Source: Bullera alba
Lineage: Eukaryota; Basidiomycota; Tremellomycetes; Tremellales; Bulleraceae
Length of the DNA: 64,000 bases
Assembly: GCA_001600095.1 (NCBI GenBank)
Contig: BCIX01000001.1
Location: forward strand, 744,001 to 808,000
Direction of reading: 5' to 3'
In this document: in pieces, positions 10,983-22,400 of the stretch
Position numbering within the stretch: position 1 is the first letter of the stretch
Layout: every line of letters begins with the position of its first letter
Made by a program: the position numbers and the translations under genes
Notes under the pieces: model-generated
Seen by the model: the letters and a program-made list of their open reading frames with translations, nothing else
The model's database searches: none
Told to the model about the DNA's origin: nothing

Positions 10983-12208
10983 ATGACAGCGACCTCATCA
11001 CTGCCCGTGGCGATTCCCCTACGTGCTCTCCTGCCCGACGACCCCGCTCACACCAGCAGCTCCCCTCCAACCACACTTCTTCCCCCTCTATCCGCGGTAC
11101 TGGGTCCACTTCCTCCTACGTCGCCAATCCACCTGGCACTCGACTTCCTAGAGTCTTCCGAGCTGGACGAATTCGATTCATCGTCTGACAATGGTGGTAA
11201 TCAGGTCGTTAGACGCGGCGAGACGGTGCTCGTGGTGACGGGGCCAAAGGCCTCTTGGGGTCAGGAAATTGAAGCGGAAGATGAAGATGATCTGAGGGAT
11301 GAAGGGGGTAGATATGGCACATTGAGACATTTGAGGAAGATACAGACGAGGTATTGGATCATTTCTCGACGGGCAGCCCGGAAGCAAGAGCTGACGAGGA
11401 AGGGGATAGGTCGTGTCCTACTGTCGATCACCTCAAGCTGCTCCTAAACACCCTATCATCGACCACCGATCAGAGAACCGCTGCCAATCTACCTCAAGCT
11501 CCGGGACTGGTCATACTCTGGGATGTAGCGAGGTTGTTGATGGTGCAAGTTGAGACCGATGAGAACATGCCTCTGGAAGCAGGAGAACCTCGGCCTGACG
11601 CCTGGGAGTTCCGACAAGGGTGAGGACGATGGTTTTCCTGAATTGCAACCCCAGCTGACGTTTCATTGAAGAGTCACGATATCAGACTATCTCGACCTCA
11701 TAGCAGCTTCCAAAGCGGTGGTAGATCATTATACCTCGTTACGAAAAGAGTAAGTCCTACTGTCCTGTAAACTGCTGTCCGCTAACTCCCGCCTAGCCGA
11801 CCTCGAACGCAGCTCATAATCCTGGAACCCCATCTCCACATGATCTCGTCTCTTCCGATCCTCAAGACCCCTGTAGCAGGAAGCAAGATGAACACGCCGA
11901 CCAGAGAGAAGCGGATCGGAATCGAGAGCGCTCTCGAGTGGATGCTGGGGGCGGGATCTATAGCTGTGATAGAGGCAAAGGGTGAGTGGAAGGCCTGTAT
12001 CGAGCGGTAGCGTGATGCTTACATATATCTTGCTCCAGACTTCTCCGAAGACGACGAGCAGGATTACACCATTCGCCTAGACGGCGACTTTGGCATAAAG
12101 AAGCGGCACTGCCCTCGAGGCAGCTATGCCGTGGCTGAACCGACCGACGAGGCGATAGAAGCTGGGGCGAGAGTTGACCCTGGTGGTTGGCGCTGGAGCT
12201 GGGCCTAG
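10983..12208 (+). CDS. Unassigned protein of about 320 residues
   Basis: I do not recognise the family. The first exon encodes MTATSSLPVAIPLRALLPDD and a region with LVVTGPKASW. The frame then changes; this is explained by a 56-base intron (about 11351-11406, GTATTG donor, GCTGAC branch-like sequence, GATAG acceptor) that joins IQTR to SCPTVDHLKLLL. The rest includes PGLVILWDVARLL, VTISDYLDLIAASKAVVDHY, LIILEPHLHMIS and GGWRWSWA before the TAG at 12206-12208. The strand-loop pattern (VLVVTGPK, LVILWDV, LIILEP) resembles a RecA/Rad51-paralogue-like core without a clear Walker A, so a Shu-complex or SWSAP1-like role is possible but unproven. It is convergent with the SET gene. Confidence 0.6.
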
Positions 12209-12287
12209 GGCTCCGACGAGCTTGGAGTGGGAGTGATGACATCGACGAGTGATGGCGATCAACGATATGCGACGTTTACGACAGATG

Positions 12288-12941
12288 CTACCCCGTCCTG
12301 GCATTCCACCAGCCTTTGCCATAACTGACCAACAGCTCGTCACCCTTATTTACTCCGGATTTGAGGGACCAGACTTCCATCCTGAGCTCGCCTGCTTCCC
12401 CTGTTCCGACCCTAAACTCTGCGTTGGGCGTGGTGCCGACTCCTCTGTAGTCGTTGATAAACCTAGCCGCGTTGCCGGCTTTGGCAGCGTCGACGCCAAT
12501 GGAGACATGGAGTCCTGGGAAGGGGTTACGAGGATCCGAGGCGGATATCCTGACGAGGCAAAGGTCGTAATCGCTATCGCAATGTTCCGCATCCAATTGT
12601 ATCAACTGCTCGATCTCAGGTGTGGATTCGGTATCCTCGGCGCGAACAAACGTGGCGTGTATGACTCCGAGGTAGGGGATAATCAACTCGCCCGGCGAGA
12701 TCTTCTTCTTGGCTACAAGACCGCATTGCCCATAAGCAGGGTGCGAAGGATCCGATACGGTCTTGATCTGAATATGCCCCGGGTGGGCCGTTGGTTTGGG
12801 AGCGAACTTGCCTCCAGAGGTGTGGAAGAATGGGAGCAGCGAAGAAGGGAATTTGGAAGTGAGCTTCGGCCTCGTCAGGTATATGGTCTTGTGAGGCCAA
12901 TTTGCGGGAGGATTGCCATCATTAGCAAGCCTCATTGGCAT
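12288..12941 (-). CDS. SET-domain protein
   Basis: A single-exon gene of 217 codons encoding a small SET-domain protein, a putative lysine methyltransferase. Visible SET features are YGQCGLVAKKKISPGELIIP (the first SET strands), the motif ARFINDYRG in place of the canonical RFINHSC, and ELLVSYGKGWW at the C-terminus (matching the conserved E-L-x-x-x-Y-G end). The reading continues upstream to 13070 only from a GTG. The ATG at 12941 (MPMRLANDGNPP) is preferred, with a second ATG at 12935. There is no zinc-binding pre- or post-SET region. RFIND-type SET proteins of this form are found in many fungi; the target is unknown. Confidence 0.75.
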   Translation of the reverse strand: MPMRLANDGNPPANWPHKTIYLTRPKLTSKFPSSLLPFFHTSGGKFAPKPTAHPGHIQIKTVSDPSHPAYGQCGLVAKKKISPGELIIPYLGVIHATFVRAEDTESTPEIEQLIQLDAEHCDSDYDLCLVRISASDPRNPFPGLHVSIGVDAAKAGNAARFINDYRGVGTTPNAEFRVGTGEAGELRMEVWSLKSGVNKGDELLVSYGKGWWNARTG

Positions 12942-13239
12942 AGCACGCTGTCCGGAGCGGCTTGGTCGTTGTTTCTTGTGAGATGCACAGTCGAAAAGTT
13001 GACAAGAAGAAGCCGTCGATAGCCAGCAAGTCAGCTGGACGCTGGCTCGATCCAGCCTTGACTCAGCCACGTGTCAACGGACAAAGGTCTCGATCTCCGC
13101 TCTGAGTTGTGCTTCCGTCAAGTTGCCACTCGCTGCGCGGCACAAATGTTCAATCCCATGCCATCGCTCTCGCCCTCACTCAAGCTATCAACGATCTCAA
13201 GTTCTGTCCTCATACCACTCAACAAGAACAATTCTAAAA

Positions 13240-14231
13240 ATGTCCGCTAGAACACTCAGACCACTTATCCGCTCCGCTATCGCTCTTCGAGCTAGCATTC
13301 CCGCTCGACAGGTCGTTCCCGTCCTGCGAGCTGCCTCGACACCTCTGTCTAGGAACTTTAGCTCGTCCATCCCCAGGTTCGGCTCTGGAGAGGGTGAGTG
13401 CTATCAAGCTTGTCGAAGATCCCGAGAGGAATTGCAGCTGATGTTTGACAGGTGACTCCGCTCTCTCCGCTGCGCTTGCCTCTGAGCACGCCTACGAGGT
13501 CGAGGCTGCTGGCGAGAACCCTCAGGACCCCGACTTCCTCCAGAGCGTCAAGGAGCAGGGTGTCTGGCAGATCCAGGATGTCAAGGGCAGCGACTCGGTC
13601 ACCTTGACCAGGAAGTTCGGCAACGAGTCGTAAGTCATGTCTCGCCTGTACCAATGACGTCCTCTGACTTTGATCGTAGGATCAAGCTCGTGTTCCAGAT
13701 TTCTGACTTGGACGACCCATCCGAGGTCAACGAGGCGGATGAAGATGGCATGCCGGCCGAGGAGGCAGAGGACATCAACACTCCACCATACATCGCCTGC
13801 TCGCTGACAATCACGAAGTCGGGCTCCAACTCCGCCATGGCCATCGACCTCGAAGCGGGAGAGGAGGGCTTTGTGATAACCAACGTGGCCATGCTGGAGA
13901 AGGATCTCGCTTCGAAGGATGGCGCCGAGGGTGACTGGGCCAGAAGGAGCAAGTACATGGGTCCCCGTGCGTATAGCTCCAAAGAGCCTCAAACAATCGA
14001 GCTGACAACTGCTCAGAGATCGAGCATCTCGACCCTACCGTTCAGGACGCCTTGGACAACTTCATCTCGGAGCGAGGCATCAACGAGTCCCTAGCCAACT
14101 TCGTTCTCCAGTACTGCGAGCACAAGGAGCAGAAAGTGAGTGAAGTTACCTGACTGGACGTTTAGTCCGCTGACAATACTCAGGACTACGTTTCTTGGCT
14201 CAAGGAGGTCAAGACGTTCATCGACGCTTGA
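13240..14231 (+). CDS. MAM33: Mitochondrial acidic matrix protein, Mam33/p32 family
   Basis: A mitochondrial matrix protein of the p32/gC1qR family, which forms doughnut-shaped trimers and supports mitochondrial translation and respiration. The N-terminus is a classic presequence rich in Arg, Ala and Ser (MSARTLRPLIRSAIALRASI) ending near SRNFSSSIPRF. The mature part reads LSAALASEHAYEVE, then VTLTRKFGNES, an acidic stretch, and YIACSLTITKSG. It continues with GFVITNVAMLEKDLAS, LDPTVQDALDNFISERGI and DYVSWLKEVKTFIDA before the TGA at 14229-14231. Length is about 260 residues, normal for the family. Introns lie at about 13393, 13631, 13965 and 14135. Confidence 0.9.
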
Positions 14232-14397
14232 TTGACCAAAAATGTATAAACTTAGTAGACGATATGCACCCCTCATGACGGATGGACTACCGCTCATTGG
14301 CGCTATTCTCGGCTTGACTGCTGACTGGTCCGCTCTAACACAACACTATATGCATGGCCCAATGGCACACTCTTTTTATCCACCTTGTTCTCCATCA

Positions 14398-15328
14398 CTA
14401 CTTCTTTCCCTTTCTCTTCCTGGCCTTGCTGCCCTCGGCTGCGCTCTCCGCTCCACTGGTGACAGCACCCTCTCCTCCGCTGGTCAAGTCCTCTCCACCC
14501 GAGCTGGCACCGCCGTCGACCCTGGTCTTTCTCTGCAATTTGCTCGTCCTGGATTTAAGGTGGTGTGCTGGGATCCACTCCTCCTCGTATGGCTTGACAG
14601 TTGGGTAATCCTCCTTCTTGTCATTGACGACGACTTTGGTGGTGGTTCTGCGCTTGACTCCACCCTTCTTCTGGGGGAAGAACGATTGGTAGGCGGCATA
14701 AGCACCACCCAGCAGAGCCGCGCCGACAATGAGCCAAAGGAACCAAACGGATGGGTCTAGGAGCGAGGTTGGCGATTCGACAATAGAGACCGTTTGGTTC
14801 ATAGCCGTTATCCTCTGGACGTCTTTAGAACCCTGTTCTTGCAAGTTGACCCAGACGGTGAGACCGAGCTCCGAGGGTCGGAATTCCGAATGGACGTTCA
14901 GTGGGGCGGAGAAGTTGGCACCGGAAATCAGAGGGACGCCAAACTTCATCGTCGTGGTGTTCTTGATCTAATGGTCCAGGTATGTTAGGACAGCGAAGTG
15001 CATGCTTACAGCGCCTGGACTTACAGTGGCCCAGTACTTTTCCGGGTCGTGGAAACTAGCAGCAGCGGAGACAAGGGTGTAGTTCTTCTTGCCATGGTTG
15101 GCGAGGTGGATACTGAGGTCGTTGGTGTTACCGTTGACAATGACTACGACAGGTAAGCTGGGCAAGTCTTCGTTCATCCACTATCGACTCACGACCGAAG
15201 GGGTTCGTGTCCGGGAAAGAGGCCGAGACGGCCAGGTCGTCTGACGCTTCGTGAGAGAAAATGCCTGGTGCACATCAGCTTTGTTCGCCAGAGCGCCTGC
15301 GAGCTTAAGCTGGGAGCTACTCACCCAT
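14398..15328 (-). CDS. Translocon-associated protein alpha (TRAP-alpha)-like
   Basis: An ER membrane protein related to TRAP-alpha/SSR1. The luminal domain has LIVNGNTNDLSIHLANHGK and YTLVSAAASFHDPEKYWATI, then TMKFGVPLISGANFSAPLNV, NVHSEFRPSELGLTVWV and MNQTVSIVESPTSLLDPSVW, all typical of the family. One membrane helix follows (WFLWLIVGAALLGGAYAAY). The cytosolic tail is basic and Ser-rich (ends KARKRKGKK) and carries EDYPTVKPYEEEWIP. The best start (ATG at 15328, a four-base first exon spliced to GIFSHEASDDLAV) gives no signal peptide. Family members normally have one, so an upstream exon may be missing from this model. It diverges from the palmitoyltransferase gene. Confidence 0.8.
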
Positions 15329-15672
15329 GATGTGCTATTGTCGTGTGAGTAGTGTGTCTGGATAGAAGCTGCTCGAGGAGATGACAGATGACAGTATCGT
15401 GTGCTGGCTGGCTCCAGTCGGACACTCAGGCACCGGTCCACCCCGGCGTTATGTCCACCTCCACTTCTATAACGCCGCTCACCGTACGCTTATTTGTTGA
15501 TTGTGGCAGTTTTTCCTGGTGGAGGTGGTTCACTCAACGCGGTGCTCACTTTTGGTCGCTTTCAGAACGGGTCTATGCGCTCAGCCGCTGCCTTTGTTGA
15601 CAAGATATACATACCGACATCACCGCGTCAAGTGTGAAGAGCTGGGGGATAGCTTACCTTGGGTCCACCACG
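15329..15672. other. Divergent promoter between TRAP-alpha-like and DHHC genes
   Basis: A 344-base upstream region shared by two divergent genes. It may also hide a first exon of the TRAP-alpha-like gene. No other feature is evident. Confidence 0.4.
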
Positions 15673-17959
15673 ATGGACACGGAAGAAGAGACGCGAGATG
15701 AGAGTTCCGCCCCGCCTCAGCGACCGGCGGTCACGTTGCCGCAAAGGAGGCCGAGCGTAACGCTTCACCAGAGGATCAGCGAGAATGGTCAAGGAGAATC
15801 TTCAGATGGGGCATCTAACGGGATGGAGCGGAGGGATAGTCTCGGCGACACCAAAGCATTCGTGAGTCCTCAGAGATCCGCTTTGTGCATGTTATACTCA
15901 CCAGCCACTTAGTACAATGTCCGGCCGGTGTCGCCAGCGTCACAACGCGACCCGCATAGCAGAATCTCCGGTCTTCGAAGCAGTATCAGTCGTCCAGATT
16001 CTCGGATTTCCTCCATATCAAGAGCCACCTCTCCTGATAATGCAGGACTGCCGAGATCACCGTCCCGCATCGCGCCACCCCTGCCGACTCCTCGGGCATT
16101 CCTCACACCAAAGAAGCCCGAAGCGGTGATCAGACTCGAAAAGCGGAAGAAAGCAAGAGCGTCTGGGTTCTCAGCTTCCAACTCGGACATTCGCTCTGAC
16201 TCTTTGAGGGAATTCGCTCGTGAGACACCGACAGAGGGCGGACCATCACGCATGACTCAGCGATCGAGCGAGTTTGGTCTCTCACCCGAACCGCCAATCT
16301 CCCTCGATGCTGCCTTGTTCGCACAGACCCCCGGACCGCTCTCGGCCCCTCCACTGCCCAGTCATACCCATATCAATGGGGTAAATCACAGTGGAGACGA
16401 TTATATTCCGGCTGCAAGTGGGATGAACTCGCTCATCAGAGGCAGTATACCCGACATGTCGACCCCTCCTCATATTCATCGAGACCTCAGCTCGGATAAT
16501 CTGGTCGCAAATGGGACGACGTCAACGAATCGAGGAGACAAATCCGACAAACCATACGATCGGCCTGAATCCAAACATCGTTCATTTTCGAAGTCGCATC
16601 CAAGTCAGCCAAGCTCCACAGCGAAACATGGTATCCGGCGTTACAAGCTGTTTGAAAACAAGCAGACCACTTGGCTGTTCGGCGGGCGGATGATGACCGG
16701 AGGGGACAATCCAGTGTCAGTGTTGACGACGTTGGTCATTATTTTGGGTCTATCAGGGGTGTGGGTTGGGACTACTGGAGTGTGGCTATGGCAGCACGGG
16801 ACGGAATATGGATTGGCCAAGGGAGGAGGCATTGCGGTCGTGATTATCTTTGTGTGAGTGCGGATTCGGAACGGCTGAGTTCCGCTCATCGCGATCTGAA
16901 GTTACCTATTTGGCCTGGTGATCTCGTCTCTCATGGCAGCCGGCTTGCGGGATCCAGGTAGGTCCTACACTCCCGATCGACGCTGACTCCAGGTATCATT
17001 CCTCGGAATCTGGACCCAGACCCACCTCTGTCTCAAGTGGAGAGCTGGTGGGAGGCAGACAATAGGGAGATGCTTGTGAAGAACGGCAAGTGAGTGTAGA
17101 GGCCTCGAATCGGGCGATCCGTTGACAGAACGCAGAGTCACGGTCAAGTATTGTGAAACCTGTAAGACATACAGACCGCCCAGGAGTAGTCACTGTCGTC
17201 TGGTACGTATCAGCATTCTGGCCAATTTGGAGCATTGCTAATTGTTCCTAGTGCGGAAATTGTGTTGATGGAATCGGTGAGCGGATAATCACCCTCTTGG
17301 ATCCCCCGAAGCTGACTGACGACCTTAGATCATCACTGTTCTTACATTCATACCTGTGTCGGCAAGCGGAATTATCTGGCCTTCTTAACTTTGCTGGTGT
17401 CATCAGTGCGTATCCGCGACATGGCGTTTGCTGACAATCAGGCGATTTCCGATATCTACATCATCGTATTCTCCGCCATTCACTTTGCCCTTCTGTGCCA
17501 TCACGACAGAATCTCCTTTGGCGCTGCCCTACGCGAGAGCCCCGGGGCGGCAGTGAGCTTCCTCTTGGGTATAATGGTACTCCCCGCTGCGCTGTTCTTG
17601 CTCTGGTATCATGTCATTGTGAGTGCGAGTCTGCTGTCAAGGCTGATTGGTCCAGCTTGTCATGTACAACCTGACCACAGTGGAACAAGTAAGTATCCCT
17701 TCCCAAGCTCCCGTGTGCGCACTCTGACACTTTTGTCGCCCAGATCCGAGCGTCTGCTTCAACGAATCTGTTCAAAGCGCGCAAGAGGCCAGATAACCCA
17801 TTCGCCGAAGAGTCCATCATGTCGAACATAATCCTGGCATCGATAGGTAGGCCTCAGTTTCCCAGCTGGGTCAACGCCAGTGCGTGGGAGAAGGAAGACA
17901 CGAGATCGGTCAACCCAGCGCTACTCCGGGACCTGCGGCAAAAGCGGGAGTACCTGTAG
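15673..17959 (+). CDS. ERF2: DHHC palmitoyltransferase, Erf2-like
   Basis: A membrane protein S-acyltransferase that palmitoylates cysteine residues. In yeasts Erf2 (with Erf4) acts on Ras at the ER, and the Ras in this window (34480-35730) ends with the Cys pair such enzymes modify. The N-terminal about 320 residues are Ser/Pro-rich and probably disordered. The catalytic half begins GIRRYKLFENKQTTWLFGGR, a block well conserved in Erf2 proteins. Two helices follow, then GIIPRNLDPDPP and the cysteine-rich domain VKYCETCKTYRPPRSSHCR. The active site is DHHCSYIHTCVGKRNY; the usual W/F-V-x-N is replaced by Y-I-H-T. Two more helices and LVMYNLTTVEQIRASA (TTxE-like motif) complete it, ending at TAG 17957-17959. 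At least eight short introns split the second half. Confidence 0.85.
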
Positions 17960-18108
17960 CCCTGGGGATTTAGTTGTACAGTATGGTGCGGTTCAAGATG
18001 CAGGGAGTGCGAGCGTATCGTGTCCATTTGATCCCTGAGATACATGCTACCGAAAAATCTGAATTGATACACGGTATTCGACTGCCTTTACTGCAATCAT
18101 TTCTACAT

Positions 18109-21100
18109 CTAAGCCTTGAGTCGCTTGGTCATGGCGTCGATCATCTCGGCCAGCTCGTCGGCTTCCTTCTGCGCGAGCTCGGATGAGTGATCGATAGTAA
18201 GCGCTACATCAAAGGTCAGCGGGGTTCTCGTCCTCTATCCAGTTCGTCTCACCCTCTGTCAAAGCTGGGAACTAGAGGAGCAACGGGGTCAGCGGCACGT
18301 CCCAAAGGGGTATCTAAGAGTACTCACAGTAGTAGCACCGTATCCGAGCCATTTACCCGGAGCGACTCCCTTGTGCTTGTACCACGTTCGGTCCTGACAT
18401 CAAGATCAGCTACAATACTCCAGATTCGTGACACTGTTTGCTCACCTTGATACCCTCCTCCGAGATGAAACCACCTTCGAAGCCCTGTTTCTTCTTGTTC
18501 ACAGAGCGGATCTCCTCGAGAACCTTCTTGATCTCCTTGATATTCTTCAGCGGGGGCATTCTGTGTCTGGGTGACCTGTGGATATCTCTCTTCGCCAGCT
18601 GACCGTCGACTTGGCCGTCCTCGCCGTGCTGGGAGTCATGCTCCTCGTGGTGGTGGTGATCATCGTGGCTGTCGGCATGGGCATCGCCGTGCTGGAGTTC
18701 GAAGAGCTTTTCGAGTTTCTTCTGCGCTTTCTCGGATCCGCAGAAGGAGCGGATGGTCCACCAGACTTTGGCGATCCGGGTGAAGAAACCGTGATGAGGG
18801 GGTTTGGGCAGTAGTTTGTGCAGCCTGTGAACCGCTTTGGCGACTTGGTCGTCTAATGCCTTGGAAGCCTTCTGCAGGCCCTCTATCGATTTGGCCAGGG
18901 ATGTAAAGTCGAGCTCCTCGGCGAATCCAGTGATCTGGGCGAGGTTCTCGACCCTATCGATCGTCAGTTAGACCCTTGGATTGTCCTTAGTATAACTCAC
19001 TTCTGGAGGTAGTAGCTGAGCTCGTAGGCGTATTGCGTAGTATTGATAGGCAGAACAACACTGTCGGCCAAACGAAGTGCTGACGAATCAGCCCGGCTCG
19101 AGGACGTCTCACTCACTCATCAGACCCAAGATTTTCGTCGCGTCAACGTGCTTGTGGAACCCAGGGTCGCCGAATCTGACGTCAGCGAGGTGAGATCAAG
19201 GGACGACTCACTTCTCCATCCAGGTGAACGAGTCGTAAATGCTGTGGTAGTGATACACTGGGTCCTTGGCACCACCGTGATAGCCAAATTCGCCGGAGGC
19301 GACCTGTTCAGCGGGTCAGTGATGCTAGACGTTGGATTTCACAATAAACTCACTCCGTATCGCTGCAGGAAAGACGTAAAGTCGGATCCGGATCCCAGGG
19401 GTCGAATGCCGGTTCCCGCGTTCTCCACAACGAACTCCTCGATGTCCTCGCTCTCCTCCACCTCAGCGTCGAGATCTTTGACCTCCTTGGTGTCCCACAT
19501 CGACACTGTAGCATCTCTATCGGTGTTGATCTCGCTGGCGGCTTGTCTCACCAGCCAAGCGAGCGAAGGGGAAGCTGCGCCGTTGAAGTGACTGCCAGAG
19601 GTCGCCGAGTCAAGGTTGAGGTATGCCACGACGTCCTTCTTCAACCAAGCACCAAAGTCCTCTGTCCACTCGGTACTGCCGATCAGACCGTACTCTTCGG
19701 CGTCCCAACTGGCCAGAACGATAGTTCGGAGTGGTTTCCAACCCTTTGCAAGGAGTTTACCGAGTCCTCGGACCAACTCGTACTGCGCGGCCGTACCAGC
19801 ATTGGGGTCGGACCCACCCAGAACCCAAGCGTCCCTGTGGTTGCCGACAATGACCACCTCGTCGGAAATGTGTCCTGGAATGGTCGCCATGGTGTTCCAA
19901 ATCGGCATGACCCTCGTGTTGACCTTGTTGACAAAGTGGAGATCGGCTTCACTTGGGCCGGTCCAGTACTCTACACCATAATGACCCAGTCCTCCCTCCC
20001 AGTCAGCGGAGATCTCGGAGGCGAGCACACCCTTTCCTTCGAGCGCTTTGAGAAGAGGGATGGCGTCTTTGTAGGAGATGGGCAGAGAGGGGATGGAAGG
20101 TTGATTGCCATCGGGTCCTTCGAGTCTCGTGGCGTTCTTGTAAGCTGGCTCTCCGGGAGTCGAGGGGTCGCCGGGGTACTTTGAGATAAACTGGACACTT
20201 CCTCGTTGGATACTACTGGGCTGTCGAGCTGGTCCGTTGGGGTATGCTTCGTAGCCATTCGCTTCGGTGATCTCACCATCATCTCCTGGGTCGGTGAAAA
20301 TGATACAGCCGATAGCGCCGGCTTCCTGGGCCGCCTTGACTTTAAGACCTCGGAACACCTTTTCGTACTTGACCAAAGCGATTTTACCGGTAAAGTCAAT
20401 ACCCTTCGCTTGCAAGAGGTCGAAGTCGCTCTTCCTACCATAGCCGGCATAGATGTAGTTGGCGGTAACGTCTCCGCTGACGGACAAGCCGTGGAACACC
20501 TTGACGGCATCTCGGAGGACAGAGTCTGGGTCGCCCTCCACGATGTCTTCTTGCGGTGATGCCTCGAAAGGTGGGTCGGTCAGGAGGGTGATTGAGGCGT
20601 GAACCGGGTCGTTCATAATGGGGTAGTACTGCGGAAGTTTAATGCACAGCTTCTTCATCACGACGTGGCACTCACGGTGTCAATCCAGACGCCCATCTTG
20701 TTCATACCGCTCAACACCCTCGCCTGACTTTCGGACGATCCTGCCTCGTACAGCGCATCCAGAGGACCGGTTGTTGGAAGTCCGAGAGCACGTTCCCATT
20801 CGTTCTTGAGGTTTAGAGCGGAAACCATGTCAAAGCCTGACCCTGCAGGATGGGCGTATTCGGTGTATCTGTGCAGTGCACTGATGGGTCAGCCGGGGTT
20901 GCAAGATGTGGACTCACTCTCTGGCACTAGCATTGTTTGGAATCGAGAGGAAGATGTCCTCGGCGGTCTTTTGCGAGATCCTGTGTTGCTTTCGGGAGTG
21001 GTGTCTGTGATGGCTGTCTGCAGCATCGAGGATCGCCTCTCCGTCGACATACTTTGTCGGATGTCTCGATCTACCCTCTGCCAGGCCAAGAGACTTTCTA

Positions 21101-21426
21101 AGTCCCTTTGCCTTGATGCCGTTGAGGTAGCCCTGCAATGGGAAGAGATAGGGGACCGGTGCGTCGACCACAAGGTCCGGGGACGGCGCTTCGGGCGCCG
21201 GGATTGACCTGTCCGAGGACACCAATCTGACATAGGTGACAAAGACAAACGAGAGCAGGGCGATCATCGCTACTTTTCTCGCCGTCTGACGTCTGGCCAT
21301 CTTCTTTGCGATGTTGGGCTTTGGTAGCTCATCCGGGTCGACCTGATGAACGGTCTTCTCCGTCAGCGGTTTTCGGGACAGCATCGTCGACGGGGGAGGT
21401 GAGGTGGGTATGTGGTCGTCAATCAT
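18109..21426 (-). CDS. Glutamate carboxypeptidase II-like M28 metallopeptidase
   Basis: A type II membrane peptidase of the NAALADase/transferrin-receptor group. Order of parts: short cytosolic N-terminus, signal anchor (KVAMIALLSFVFVTYVRLV), stalk, then the N-terminal peptidase region. A PA (protease-associated) domain follows with NYIYAGYGRKSDFDLLQ and GKIALVKYEKVFRGLK. The catalytic M28 domain has the zinc ligands in VVIVGNHRDAWVLGGSDPN and SWDAEEYGLIGSTEW, and a later YHSIYDSF. The dimerisation-type helical domain is C-terminal. Inside it, near 18600-18690, is a His/Asp-rich insert (HADSHDDHHHHEEHDSQ), unusual for the family and possibly metal-binding. Length is about 990 residues, longer than the usual 700-750. 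It is convergent with the palmitoyltransferase gene. Confidence 0.88.
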
Positions 21427-22400
21427 GTCGCCGTTTGACTATATATCAAAAGTCGGTTCAAATCCTTGCTCGTGGATACCACGCGGAGGTAGTCACTGTC
21501 TCAACAGTCTTCAACGCATGAGGAAGATTGGTGGAAGGAGGAGGGACGCCTTGCGCCGAAGAGGCGTAACGATAACGCCAAATGTCATGGCGGAGATGGC
21601 CGAAATCGGCCGAGAGTAGTAAAAATCAGAGATTTGAGAACGCCGATGGCGCCGGTCAAAGTCAGCCCTGGAAGTGGTACCTAGTGGTACGCACTGATGC
21701 ATTGGCTCGGAACGTTGAACAGTCTCTGGACTGCTCTTGACCCTTCTTGACCTCTCTGAACAGCTCTGAACATTCAGGAGAGACACGACGACCGATCGCA
21801 CCGACGCCCGGCCTGTCGGATTTGCAAGGGAAGGACCACGTGGACTGTAACCTAATTCACCGAGCTGCGAGCTGAACAGCCGGGATACGCATCTTGGATT
21901 CTTGATCCTGTCCAATCTTCCATTCCTCATCGGTCGAGACTCGCAACCTGTTCATGCATCCGTGGCCACTAGCTGCGCTCCACTTACCACTTCACTCTTC
22001 AAGTCTTGACTGCATGTCTTGACTTGCCTTGTCGCTCTGTCTGGACAGTCAGACTTGCCCTTGCCAGGCTCGGCATGACGATGCCGTGAAACCGGCGCGG
22101 TAGCTTACCGTAAAAAGTTGAGAAGAACTGCGGCATCATCGCCTTGGAGACTGTCGAGGCCGTCGTCGACCATTCCTCCGCAATCACCTTGGCACGGCAT
22201 CCCATACCTGCTATCGTCTTTTTGCATCAGCTCTGTCGTACATATAAAACTGTAGAGGATTGATTTCCGTCTGTCCGATCATTCAGTTTCAGAAACTGCG
22301 ATCTTTTGTCATCTTGAAACAGTACCGGCCATCGTCGCATCGTCAGTTGTCATCAACCCGATCTCAGCATCCTGTCTCTTGTTCAAGTCTTCATTTCGCC
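21427..22400. other. Divergent promoter region, GCPII-like and GPI-protein genes
   Basis: A 974-base region upstream of two divergent genes. No gene is supported. It contains an isolated tRNA B-box look-alike (21455-21465) that does not fold into a T-arm, and a TATA element near its right end. Confidence 0.5.
22242..22249 (+). promoter_or_regulatory. TATA box of the GPI-protein gene
   Basis: ATATAAAA lies about 155 bases before the ATG at 22401, followed by a C/T/A-rich leader. Confidence 0.45.

Noticed and set aside
11354..11447. Apparent frameshift between two overlapping frames in the unassigned gene
   Set aside because: A 56-base GT-AG intron with a branch-like CTGAC joins the two frames cleanly, so no frameshift is needed.
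12249..13022. 257-codon open frame on the plus strand
   Set aside because: Antisense to the SET-domain gene, with no family motifs.
19543..20184. 213-codon open frame on the plus strand
   Set aside because: Antisense to the M28 peptidase, which has clear motifs on the other strand.
21455..21465. tRNA B-box-like sequence GGTTCAAATCC
   Set aside because: The flanking bases do not pair into a T stem and no acceptor or anticodon arm can be drawn.
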